A stretch of 17,588 bases of DNA from JALQXV01 sp964540445. Lineage in GTDB: Bacteria > Patescibacteriota > Saccharimonadia > Saccharimonadales > 2-12-FULL-41-12. The position numbers were made by a program, and so were the translations under genes. The first letter of the stretch is position 1, and each line of letters starts with the position of its first letter. The stretch spans positions 1 to 17,588 of the forward strand of contig CAZIMF010000015.1 of assembly GCA_964540445.1 (NCBI GenBank), given 5' to 3'. The notes beneath the pieces were generated by a model that had not been told where the DNA came from, did not search any database, and worked only from the letters and a program-made list of their open reading frames with translations. Shown here piece after piece: positions 1 to 6,744 of this stretch.

Positions 1-309
1 AAGGGCTGCACCAAAGTAGTTGCCGATAAAGCGTAGTGCAATGTATGACACGGCAAGTAACGGTATAGTTGCCCACCCAAGATGGTTGAATACCCCCGCT
101 TCGTTAGCGTTACTTGTAATCGTTACTGCTTTCGTAACAAGCAAAACATATAGGGTCACGGCAATAGCGGCAAGAGTTACTAGGGTGCTGATAACCGGAA
201 ATATTGTTAGCTCTTTGTCTAGCTGAAACACTCGCCAAGAGCTTTTTAATAATAGCCAGCTTCTTTTAATTTTGCCGCGTAGATTTGTTGGTGATGATGG
301 ATTTTCCAT
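1..309 (-). CDS. DUF6159-like membrane protein, N-terminal part (cut by window edge)
   Basis: An open frame runs from the ATG at 309-307 to the window edge, giving 103 codons without a stop; the rest lies outside. The N-terminus has a basic segment with the pattern RSWxLLKxSWRVFxLDKELxIFPV, which I recognise as typical of DUF6159 membrane proteins. A hydrophobic helix follows at about residues 36-58 and a second begins at about residue 78. The start is supported by AGGA at 315-318 on the minus strand, 5 bases upstream of the ATG, and by a strong promoter just upstream. Function is unknown; these are polytopic membrane proteins. The family call rests on remembered motif similarity. Confidence 0.75.
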   Translation of the reverse strand, partial: MENPSSPTNLRGKIKRSWLLLKSSWRVFQLDKELTIFPVISTLVTLAAIAVTLYVLLVTKAVTITSNANEAGVFNHLGWATIPLLAVSYIALRFIGNYFGAAL

Positions 310-329
310 AATATTCCTGAAAAATTAAT

Positions 330-364
330 TAGTATACCGAGAGTATAGTACCTTTGGTATACTA
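330..364. repeat. Inverted repeat TAGTATACC-N17-GGTATACTA over a promoter (operator candidate)
   Basis: Two perfect 9-bp arms, 330-338 and 356-364, are separated by 17 bases and centred on the -10 box of the leftward promoter. One arm lies in the -35/-10 spacer and the other just downstream of the -10, a usual position for a repressor operator. Caution: each arm contains TATACT on one strand, a common -10 form in this genome, so part of the symmetry may reflect overlapping promoter sequence. Confidence 0.45.
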
Positions 365-370
365 TGTCAA
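342..370 (-). promoter_or_regulatory. Sigma70-type promoter of the DUF6159-like gene
   Basis: On the minus strand TTGACA (370-365) is followed after exactly 17 bases by TATACT (347-342). Transcription would begin near 335 and give a leader of about 25 bases carrying the AGGA ribosome site before the ATG at 309. The promoter overlaps a 9-bp inverted repeat (see 330-364). Confidence 0.75.
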
Positions 371-424
371 TACTTTTTTATCAATTCGGCAAATTTACAG
401 AGGTAAGCTATACTATTTCAGCGT

Positions 425-516
425 GGAGAGGTCGCATAGTCTGGTCTAGTGCGCTGCACTCGAAATGCAGTATGGAGGCAACTTCATCGAGGGTTCGAAT
501 CCCTCCCTCTCCGCCA
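425..516 (+). tRNA. tRNA-Ser (anticodon CGA)
   Basis: A complete class II tRNA with encoded CCA. Acceptor GGAGAGG (425-431) pairs with CCTCTCC (506-512), then discriminator G513 and CCA 514-516. The anticodon stem CTGCA/TGCAG (454-458/466-470) encloses loop CTCGAAA with anticodon CGA at 461-463, reading UCG. The long variable arm (473-486) is a 5-bp stem closed by a GCAA loop, as expected for serine tRNA. The T arm GAGGG-TTCGAAT-CCCTC spans 489-505. No intron is seen. A TATACT -10 box at 409-414 lies 10 bases upstream; its -35 is weak. Nothing clear is seen between the tRNA and 584. Confidence 0.97.
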
Positions 517-583
517 TATCTACTTCATGCTTTGTTCAGACTCGGAGCCACCTTTACCGCTCTCAAACTCAACAGAGTCTGGT

Positions 584-2989
584 TTAGTTGGCCGATTCAA
601 AATCGGCTACGTCGAGCTGTACTGTTTCGCCGGGTTGTACCGTGCGTTCGAGTAGCCGCTTAGCAACAATGTTTTCGACATAGCGTTGAGCCATCCGGCG
701 CATTGGTCGAGCGCCGAGCTTTGAATCATAGCCTTTGGCGACTAACCAGCGCTTAGCTTCGTCGGTTAGGCTGACTCTGACTTTTTGAGCATCAAGCGTA
801 GTATTAATGCCGGCAATAATAATATCGATTACTTTGACCAGCTCCTCTTGAGACAGTGGCTTAAACAGCACAACTTCATCGAACCGGTTAATGAACTCGG
901 GCGCAAAACTGCCGCGGCTAATAAGGGTATCAACAAAGGTAGTTTCGAGTTCGGCAATATCTTTGCCTTCATCAATCAGGCGGCGGATTTCGTCGGCACC
1001 GGCGTTAGATGTGGCAATGATAATTGCATCGCGGAACGAAACCGCTCGGTTATCGCTGTCGCGCATCATACCTTCGTCGAGCATTTGCAGTAACGCATTA
1101 ACTACCGATGAATGAGCCTTTTCGATTTCATCGAACAGTATAACGCTAAATGGTTTTTTGCGGACTTGGCCAAGAAAGCCCAGCTCGGTTCCCTGCATCG
1201 GGGCGATTAGGCGGGCTACGTCACTTGATTCGACGTACTGGTTCATATCAACCCGGATTAAGGCACTTTCGTTGTCGAAGTAAGAACGAGCCAGTGCTTT
1301 TGATAACTCGGTTTTACCCACACCGGTTGGGCCCAAGAAGAGAAAGGTACCAATGGGGCGATCGGGGTTACCCACACCACTGCGGGATCGGCGCAGAGCG
1401 TTGGCAATCACACTGATTGCCCTATCCTGGCTGATAACCTGGCGCTTGAGATCTTCTTCGAGATTCAGTAAGTTACTGGACTCGCCGGCATCAGCTGTCT
1501 GTAATTTAATACCGTATGCTTGTTCGACTGATTGCTGGACAATTTCTCGGGTTACTAGTTGCTGCTGCGTACTGGTAGCAGCATGTTGGAGCACGTTCAA
1601 CGCTGCTCCGGGCATTGCCTGAGTTGTGACATAGCGGCTACCCAGCTTAAACGCTTCTTGCAACGCTTGGTAGGTATAAACAATTTTATGACGGTACTCT
1701 AGGCCGCCAACCTGATCGCGCAAAACGGCGATAGTATTATCTTCGTCGGCTGCGGGCACGTTAATGGGTTTAAGCCGCGCCGCCGCGCCGCTACTGGCCA
1801 GCCGCTGCCAGTGCTGGGGGTTCATGGCTAATATGATGCGTATATTGCCAGCTTCGAATACAGGCTGCAAAACATGCGACAAGTCGACGCTGCCCGTGTT
1901 GGATTCAAAAAATACATGGGCTTCGTCAAAGAAGAGAATAATGTTTTTGGCCTGATGTGCCTCGTGCAAAATGTGTAGCATTAGATCTTCAAGTTCACCA
2001 GGGCGTTTGGCATTTGCAATGAGCGTGGAGGCATCAAGCTCAACAATTTGGTTGTAACGAATTTTTCTTGGCAGAGTTGCATCTACCAACAGCGTCTCGG
2101 CGAGTGCGTAGACACAGGTAGTCTTGCCGACTCCCTCTTCACCAACCAAAGTAACGGTACTATTACTGCCTCCCATTATCTGTATCATCTGACTCACTAC
2201 TTGATCATGCATATGAGTATCGCTAAAGAATCCATGCCGTTCGATTCCTTCAGAAATGTTATGTCCAAGATTTCGTAGAATCGGGGTATAGCCATAGGCC
2301 CAATCCCGGCCAATCCCGCCAAAGTTCTTTTTGGTGCGTACTAGCAACCGTTTTTGTTTAATATCCGACATCCAGGGGATGCTGGTTTCAACATCGTCAA
2401 ATTCTAAACTAACGTTACGTAAGATTTGGGCAACATTCGGGACAGAAGATACTAGTGCGACATAGAGCAGCATATTGCTGTAGTCGGCTGTCTGGTGTTT
2501 TTTGTGCAAGTTAAATGCATGTTGCCACACTACTTGAGCAGATCGTGGTTCCCGGCTCATGAGCTGCTCAAAGAACTCGTCATCAATCATGTAGCGATTG
2601 TGCAAGAAGAATTTCTCCTCACTCCCCTTTAGGGCTTCCCATATATTGTAGGCAGACAGTTCTTCGGTTGGATTCGGCTGCGAGGTCAGCCGCGCCAGTG
2701 TTGGTGCCTCAAGCGCTTCGTGCAGGAAGGTTAGCGAGGGTGTCTCGAATTTTCCTGGTTTAATATCTGCCAAACTACCTTCATACCAGAGTAGGCCAAC
2801 GATTACCCAGGCGGCCGGAATTAGCACTGTCCAGCCAAGTGCCGATCCAGAGACTAATAAGGCCAAGCCTCCTAGCAATGAGCCGCCACCCACCAGCATC
2901 GAGACCATAACGAGCCACTTGGTGCGTAGAGCTACCGCATAACGGGAGCGTGCTGCCCGGCTACTTGATTTCTCGAGAGTAAATTCCAT
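584..2989 (-). CDS. Membrane-anchored double AAA+ ATPase, ClpB/ClpC-like
   Basis: 801 residues from the ATG at 2989. An in-frame extension to 3055 exists, but the chosen start forms a TAATG overlap with the upstream gene and has AGGAG upstream. Two membrane helices (about 25-46 and 52-68) precede a divergent, possibly Clp-N-like region, then two AAA+ modules. D1 has Walker A GEEGVGKT (283-290) and Walker B ILFFDE (351-356). D2 has Walker A GPTGVGKT (553-560), Walker B VILFDE (616-621), arginine finger in PEFINRFD and sensor-2 GARP. The ClpB middle coiled coil is absent. The D1 pore-loop aromatic is missing (AKRPGELE where ClpB has AKYRGEFE) and the D2 GYVG pore motif is absent. I also see no IGF/IGL/VGF-type ClpP-docking tripeptide between TSNAG and PEFINR. 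Likely an ATP-driven remodelling factor at the membrane; partner and substrate are unknown. Confidence 0.85.
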   Translation of the reverse strand: MEFTLEKSSSRAARSRYAVALRTKWLVMVSMLVGGGSLLGGLALLVSGSALGWTVLIPAAWVIVGLLWYEGSLADIKPGKFETPSLTFLHEALEAPTLARLTSQPNPTEELSAYNIWEALKGSEEKFFLHNRYMIDDEFFEQLMSREPRSAQVVWQHAFNLHKKHQTADYSNMLLYVALVSSVPNVAQILRNVSLEFDDVETSIPWMSDIKQKRLLVRTKKNFGGIGRDWAYGYTPILRNLGHNISEGIERHGFFSDTHMHDQVVSQMIQIMGGSNSTVTLVGEEGVGKTTCVYALAETLLVDATLPRKIRYNQIVELDASTLIANAKRPGELEDLMLHILHEAHQAKNIILFFDEAHVFFESNTGSVDLSHVLQPVFEAGNIRIILAMNPQHWQRLASSGAAARLKPINVPAADEDNTIAVLRDQVGGLEYRHKIVYTYQALQEAFKLGSRYVTTQAMPGAALNVLQHAATSTQQQLVTREIVQQSVEQAYGIKLQTADAGESSNLLNLEEDLKRQVISQDRAISVIANALRRSRSGVGNPDRPIGTFLFLGPTGVGKTELSKALARSYFDNESALIRVDMNQYVESSDVARLIAPMQGTELGFLGQVRKKPFSVILFDEIEKAHSSVVNALLQMLDEGMMRDSDNRAVSFRDAIIIATSNAGADEIRRLIDEGKDIAELETTFVDTLISRGSFAPEFINRFDEVVLFKPLSQEELVKVIDIIIAGINTTLDAQKVRVSLTDEAKRWLVAKGYDSKLGARPMRRMAQRYVENIVAKRLLERTVQPGETVQLDVADFESAN

Positions 2990-3354
2990 TACGGCGCTAC
3001 TCCTGAAATGGTTAGTATCGGCAAAATAATTGTTAGGAACGGCAAGAATGGCCATAAAATAAAACTACCCACCCCCAAGATCACCACACCAATACTAAGT
3101 AGAAGTGCCCACAGCAAGATAGTGCCGCGGACGACTGCTCCGATCGAACGGGACACGGCATTATCAACGGCAATACTTAAAAAATTGCGAAAAGTTGCTT
3201 GTCGGTAAATTTGTTTCCAGGGCGAAAACCACGTGCGTAGCAATACGGTAACCGCAAAAATACGCCCGATTGTTTGCAAGCGTTGTCGCGTAACATCAAG
3301 TATCCAGAACCAGCCACGACTGTACCACCAGCCGAGCATAAGTAGTATTGCCAT
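2989..3354 (-). CDS. Small membrane protein translationally coupled to the AAA+ gene
   Basis: 121 residues. The N-terminus has an aromatic hydrophobic stretch (about 1-18), the middle is basic (RTWFSPWKQIYRQ), and the C-terminal third (about 78-118) is strongly hydrophobic, probably two helices. Its TAA shares a base with the ATG of the AAA+ gene (TAATG at 2991-2987), so the two are almost certainly cotranscribed and translationally coupled. No Shine-Dalgarno sequence is visible. A -10-like TACAAT ends 6 bases before the ATG, suggesting a leaderless message. I do not recognise a named family. The coupling suggests a membrane partner or anchor of the AAA+ protein, which is inference. Confidence 0.75.
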   Translation of the reverse strand: MAILLMLGWWYSRGWFWILDVTRQRLQTIGRIFAVTVLLRTWFSPWKQIYRQATFRNFLSIAVDNAVSRSIGAVVRGTILLWALLLSIGVVILGVGSFILWPFLPFLTIILPILTISGVAP

Positions 3355-3360
3355 GTGACT

Positions 3361-3366
3361 ATTGTA
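3361..3366 (-). promoter_or_regulatory. -10 box for leaderless transcript of the membrane protein/AAA+ unit
   Basis: Minus-strand TACAAT (3366-3361) is followed by six bases and then the ATG at 3354, so a normal start site would fall on or beside the ATG. No convincing -35 hexamer lies 16-18 bases upstream. Confidence 0.45.
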
Positions 3367-3387
3367 CCGTATCTTCGCCGCTAACAG

Positions 3388-3396
3388 TTATCCACA
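3388..3396 (+). other. Isolated consensus DnaA box
   Basis: TTATCCACA is an exact match to the classical DnaA 9-mer. It lies in the 114-base gap between divergent genes, about 22 bases upstream of the leftward -10 box and about 32 bases upstream of the rightward -35. I see no second box in this gap. It could be a DnaA titration or regulatory site, or chance. Confidence 0.4.
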
Positions 3397-3427
3397 CACA
3401 GCAATAAAAAATACAATAAAAGCACAA

Positions 3428-3456
3428 TTGGTTTATGTCAGGCACAGTGCCATACT
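3428..3456 (+). promoter_or_regulatory. Promoter of the glutaminase-like gene
   Basis: TTGGTT (3428-3433) is followed after 17 bases by CATACT (3451-3456), with the ATG 12 bases later at 3469. The leader would be about five bases, with no Shine-Dalgarno sequence. Confidence 0.5.
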
Positions 3457-3468
3457 AAGAAGCAAGTT

Positions 3469-4206
3469 ATGACAATAAAAACGCTCTCTCCAGAAGCGCA
3501 AACACACCAACCAGCCAACTATGATTTTGCTGCTGTCGGTATCGTAGTCCCTGGGGCCACCATCCTTCACCCCTCAGTTGCCGGGCATACCGATGAAATT
3601 TATGAGCATGGTGTTGACGTACGTGAGGCCCCAAAGGATCTAGACGACCCCGATGCCGCTATCACGATCGTCAGAAAGAATTTAAGCGTAACGCACGACG
3701 GTGTGCTGACGGAAATGCATAAATTTGCCAATAGTCATGGTATTCTCGGCGTTCCTAAAAAAGACGTAGTGGCCGGCAAGAACGCAATGGTTGGATTTGC
3801 ACTCGAGCAAGCATTTTTGGCGATCGATCCAGGCTTAGACTTAGAGCCAGGTCAAAGATTTGCGAAGGCTTTTGCAAGCGTTGTTCCACGACTCAACGGT
3901 GCTTTTTCGGTTATTGCGATGTATGACGATGCCTTATACGTTGCCCGCGACCGCTTTGGGTTATCTAGCTGCATGTTTGTTGGCAGCTTACCTTCTGGCG
4001 GTTTCGTAGCTTCATCCCAGGAGCAGTCACTCGCTGAATTAAATGCCAGGGTATGTCTTGAGTTAGAGCCTGGAACACTTGCTCGCATTGGCGCAAAAGC
4101 CGTCGATAATTATACCCGTTGGGCATATCCAGTGCATGATCCAATTAGCCTAGCCGCGGCGCGTTTTGATAGTGTGGCTGCCAATAAAGCTGCCAATAGT
4201 CACTAG
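3469..4206 (+). CDS. Class II glutamine amidotransferase-like protein (PurF-type fold) lacking the catalytic Cys
   Basis: 245 residues. Residues about 142-207 read like the second half of a PurF-type glutaminase domain: LNGAFSVIAMYDDALYVARD, then RFG, GGFVASSQEQSL and a VCLELEPGTLARIG ending, matching the PurF pattern of LKGAYSLV, RDPxGxRPL, VVASE and VEPGE. True family members begin Met-Cys, the Cys being the N-terminal nucleophile; this one begins MTIKTLSPEA and has no Cys near its start, and no phosphoribosyltransferase domain follows. It is therefore probably an inactive relative or regulatory protein, or a decayed gene. Its last 57 bases overlap the convergent membrane-protein gene. Family assignment is moderate and function is unknown. 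Confidence 0.6.
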   Translation: MTIKTLSPEAQTHQPANYDFAAVGIVVPGATILHPSVAGHTDEIYEHGVDVREAPKDLDDPDAAITIVRKNLSVTHDGVLTEMHKFANSHGILGVPKKDVVAGKNAMVGFALEQAFLAIDPGLDLEPGQRFAKAFASVVPRLNGAFSVIAMYDDALYVARDRFGLSSCMFVGSLPSGGFVASSQEQSLAELNARVCLELEPGTLARIGAKAVDNYTRWAYPVHDPISLAAARFDSVAANKAANSH

Positions 4207-5148
4207 CAGCGCAATACCTGCAAAGATGTAATAGACTGTTTGCATATGATGTACCAGTCCGGTGAGTACCGGCGCCAGGATGTCACGAGTTGTGGCATCG
4301 CTGGCAACATCGGCAGTAAAGCGCTGCGTCCCAAAACCGATCGCAAAGGCAAATAGAAACAAACTAAACGCCGAGATTAAGAATGACCTGCCAAGTCGAC
4401 GCAGTCCTTTGGCTTTATCTGAGGCCAGGAATAGTCCTCCAGCAATAAAGATAGCCGTTAGAAGCGGCAGGAGCACCATAAACAACGTTTTGCGTTGATA
4501 GAATGCTCTAACCCCTTCGAGGTTTTGAAAGGCGTTATTCTGCTTGGTAGTATCCTCGGGGTTTAAGCTCAATGTATCGCTTGTCACGATTGGATTTTCT
4601 AAGAAGTTAGTATCGTTAGTCACTTGTTGCTTCACAACATCACCAATACTGGCTGCAGTAAATCCTGGCGGCACGCATTGGATACTCAATGGATCATAAT
4701 TATCTGGCAAATTTGCTAAGGTACAACGAGGTAACGTTTGGACCCGGGCTTGGGCATAATTGCCAAGTTCAGTTGCCAGTTGTTCTTTATTCTGCGTAAA
4801 ATCGAGTCTGAACTCTGGCTTGGCGGTCTTTCCTGCCAGCCATACAAAGGTGCTATCGATAACTGTATTAGTTTTTTGCTCCAGATCGCTGGGGGGAAAC
4901 GCTTTTTCTACCGCACTGCGAACCCCCGGATCTTTTAGGGGTAACTGCCCTACCGATCGTTGGTCATAATTAACAGATGATAGAACCGAAGGTACAACTG
5001 CCTCATATACTTTTTTTTCGTGGAGCGTACTTTTTATGGTGCCGGCATCAAAGACTGAATAAACTGCGAAAACGGTCGCCGTTAGAAAGAAGCAGGTAGA
5101 TACCAGATACAAAAGAGTCCAGCTGGCGATACTACGTAAAACATCCAT
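4150..5148 (-). CDS. Four-helix membrane protein with large exported loop
   Basis: 332 residues. One helix at about 10-32 is followed by a hydrophilic region of about 185 residues and three more helices (about 221-242, 254-273, 303-325), ending in a basic tail KTRRG. By the positive-inside rule the tail would be cytoplasmic and the large loop outside. The loop carries two cysteines (142 and 158) that could form a disulfide. I do not recognise a family. The ATG at 5148 follows a -10-like TACAGT by six bases with no Shine-Dalgarno sequence. It is divergent from the small membrane gene at 5197 and overlaps the 3' end of the gene at 3469. Confidence 0.8.
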   Translation of the reverse strand: MDVLRSIASWTLLYLVSTCFFLTATVFAVYSVFDAGTIKSTLHEKKVYEAVVPSVLSSVNYDQRSVGQLPLKDPGVRSAVEKAFPPSDLEQKTNTVIDSTFVWLAGKTAKPEFRLDFTQNKEQLATELGNYAQARVQTLPRCTLANLPDNYDPLSIQCVPPGFTAASIGDVVKQQVTNDTNFLENPIVTSDTLSLNPEDTTKQNNAFQNLEGVRAFYQRKTLFMVLLPLLTAIFIAGGLFLASDKAKGLRRLGRSFLISAFSLFLFAFAIGFGTQRFTADVASDATTRDILAPVLTGLVHHMQTVYYIFAGIALLVTIGSFIGSHTIKTRRG

Positions 5149-5154
5149 ACAAAC

Positions 5155-5187
5155 ACTGTACAGGTTTGCACCAATATGGGCTATACT
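5155..5187. promoter_or_regulatory. Divergent promoter region for the 5148 (-) and 5197 (+) genes
   Basis: Leftward TACAGT (5160-5155) ends six bases before the ATG at 5148. Rightward TATACT (5182-5187) ends nine bases before the ATG at 5197. An 8-bp palindrome CTGTACAG (5156-5163) lies over the leftward -10. Neither has a convincing -35. Both imply leaders of only zero to three bases. Confidence 0.4.
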
Positions 5188-5196
5188 AAACGTAAG

Positions 5197-5385
5197 ATGT
5201 TTAGTGCTACTGCAATCGGAATATTAGTTTCTCTTAGTGTGGCAACATGGGTGTACACCAAAACCATGCGTCAAACGGGTAACAATAATAAGTCCTCAAT
5301 TATCACGGCAGTACTAGCTGGTGTGGCTGCTTTTGTTGTTATTGTAACAATTGTGGTGACCATTGATAAAAGCATGGGTAACTAG
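5197..5385 (+). CDS. Small two-helix membrane protein
   Basis: 62 residues from the ATG at 5197. Two hydrophobic helices (about 3-20 and 36-56) are joined by a polar loop containing NNNKSS. An in-frame ATG at 5176 would add seven residues, but it lies upstream of the TATACT box at 5182-5187 and so would be outside the transcript if that box is used. The stop codon lies within the stem of the following terminator. No known family recognised. Confidence 0.65.
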   Translation: MFSATAIGILVSLSVATWVYTKTMRQTGNNNKSSIITAVLAGVAAFVVIVTIVVTIDKSMGN

Positions 5386-5412
5386 CCATAAACGGCTAGT
5401 TTATTTCCCTTT
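5380..5412 (+). terminator. Intrinsic terminator after the small membrane gene
   Basis: AACTAGCC (5380-5387) pairs perfectly with GGCTAGTT (5394-5401) around a six-base loop, followed by a T-rich tail TATTTCCCTTT. The TAG stop is in the left arm. Confidence 0.7.
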
Positions 5413-5425
5413 ATAGCGCTCTAAC

Positions 5426-5434
5426 TGGTATTAT
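5426..5434 (+). promoter_or_regulatory. Extended -10 promoter of the XRE-HAD gene
   Basis: TGG-TATTAT (5426-5434) fits an extended -10 element (TGn upstream of the hexamer). It ends seven bases before the ATG at 5442, so the transcript should be leaderless. No good -35 is seen, as is usual for extended -10 promoters. Confidence 0.55.
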
Positions 5435-5441
5435 ACGGCGT

Positions 5442-6272
5442 ATGGATGAGAAAGGGTTGGGAGCACGTTTGCAAGGTGCCCGTCAGGCAGCCGGCTACAC
5501 GCAACAACAACTGTGCCAGAAATCTGGCCTCAGCTACTCAACGCTGGCTAAGATCGAACGTGGTGCTATTAAATCACCGTCAATTTTTACGATTCAACAG
5601 ATAGCCGCTGCACTTGGGACTAGTGTAGATGTATTGTTAGGCTCTAGTGATACTCCCAGCAAAAAACAATCAAAAAACGGCGTTACATTTGTTTATTTTG
5701 ATATTAACGGCTGCTTAGTTCGATTTTATCAACGGGCGTTCGCAGCCATTGCCCGGGACACTGGTATTAGCTCAGACATTGTCGAGGCAACGTACTTGCA
5801 ATATAACGATGCAGTCTGCAAAGGCATGATGACTATTGAAGATTTTAATACTACCCTTGCCCGCTGCTTCGAAGTTGATTCTTTTGACTGGTCTACCTAC
5901 TATCTGGACGCAATTGTGAATATCGAGGAAACTGCCAATCTGCTTACATGGGTTTCCCAGCACTACAAAATTGGTCTGCTCAGTAACATTATGCCGGGCT
6001 TGATTAGTTCGATGAAGGAACGGAGCCTAATTCCAAATATTGCCTACGATGCAATCATTGATTCATCAGAGGTAAAATTAATTAAACCTGACCCGGCGAT
6101 TTATCAGATAGCTGCCGAAACCGCCGGCTGCCCCGTGTCAGAATTACTCCTGGTTGATGACACTAAAGTTAATGTTCAGACAGCCGAGCGCGCTGGCTGG
6201 CAAGCGCTGTGGTTTGATGACTACTCACCGGCCGAATCAGTCCAGCGTATTCGCGAAACACTAGCCTTTTAA
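5442..6272 (+). CDS. XRE-family HTH fused to HAD-superfamily hydrolase
   Basis: 276 residues. Residues 6-66 form a Cro/CI-type helix-turn-helix (GYTQQQLCQKSGLSYSTLAKIERG is the recognisable core). After a short linker rich in Ser, Lys and Gln, a HAD domain begins at about residue 82: motif I FDINGCL with nucleophile D87, motif II S181-N182, motif III K215 in KPDP, and motif IV VDD (239-240). In motif I the second acidic residue of DxD is Asn89, which in HAD phosphatases is the general acid/base, so phosphatase activity is doubtful; a ligand-sensing domain or different chemistry is possible. Probably a DNA-binding regulator. It is followed after 25 bases by the DUF805 gene, so the two may be cotranscribed. 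Confidence 0.85.
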   Translation: MDEKGLGARLQGARQAAGYTQQQLCQKSGLSYSTLAKIERGAIKSPSIFTIQQIAAALGTSVDVLLGSSDTPSKKQSKNGVTFVYFDINGCLVRFYQRAFAAIARDTGISSDIVEATYLQYNDAVCKGMMTIEDFNTTLARCFEVDSFDWSTYYLDAIVNIEETANLLTWVSQHYKIGLLSNIMPGLISSMKERSLIPNIAYDAIIDSSEVKLIKPDPAIYQIAAETAGCPVSELLLVDDTKVNVQTAERAGWQALWFDDYSPAESVQRIRETLAF

Positions 6273-6297
6273 GTCCATTAAGGAGACAATAGTAGCT

Positions 6298-6744
6298 ATG
6301 TTACCTGCATTCAAAGGGCGGATTAACCGCAAAACCTTTCTACTAGGAAATGCCATTGGCCTGGGTCTTCTCGGTGTTGTGGCGTTAATTTATGTTGTTC
6401 CGGTTGCCATCTGCGACATTATTATTAGCGGATCGGGTGGCTCTAACCCGGTTTTTAAGGTTCTATACGCACTCTTCATCATCCCGACGCTTTTTTACCT
6501 CTTTTTTGCGGCCGTATTGTTTGTAAAACGTATGCATGACATTGGCTACCCAGGCCTGTTGCTTTTATGGGGTTTTATAATTCTTGAAGTTTTGGCTCAT
6601 CTGGCCGATGTTCGCCTACTTAACATTCTAGGGTTCGTTATTATTCTTGGGGTCTGTAGTCTGCCGGGACAAAAAGATCGCAATAGTTTTGGCCCTAAGC
6701 CTCACAAAAAATTTAAAATCCACGACCTAGTGCTCAAGTTTTAA
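6298..6744 (+). CDS. DUF805 family membrane protein
   Basis: 148 residues with the DUF805 landmarks: GRINRKTF near the N-terminus (residues 7-14), FVKRMHDIGYPG in the middle (about 75-86), and a C-terminal SxPGQKDRNSFGP ending. About four hydrophobic helices are seen. AGGAG at 6281-6285 is 12 bases from the ATG, slightly long, but the start fits the family N-terminus. It overlaps the convergent valS stop by four bases (6741-6744). The family is widespread with no established biochemical role. Confidence 0.88.
   Translation: MLPAFKGRINRKTFLLGNAIGLGLLGVVALIYVVPVAICDIIISGSGGSNPVFKVLYALFIIPTLFYLFFAAVLFVKRMHDIGYPGLLLLWGFIILEVLAHLADVRLLNILGFVIILGVCSLPGQKDRNSFGPKPHKKFKIHDLVLKF

Noticed and set aside
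20..226. Plus-strand 68-codon ORF at the window start
   Set aside because: It is antisense to the DUF6159-like frame at 309-1, which has a promoter, a ribosome site and recognisable protein motifs.
364..663. Plus-strand ORFs across 364-663
   Set aside because: They run through the tRNA-Ser gene and the antisense of the AAA+ gene end; no coding signal.
2990..3055. Longer start of the AAA+ gene at 3055
   Set aside because: The added 22 residues overlap the upstream membrane gene out of frame; the ATG at 2989 gives a TAATG junction with AGGAG upstream.
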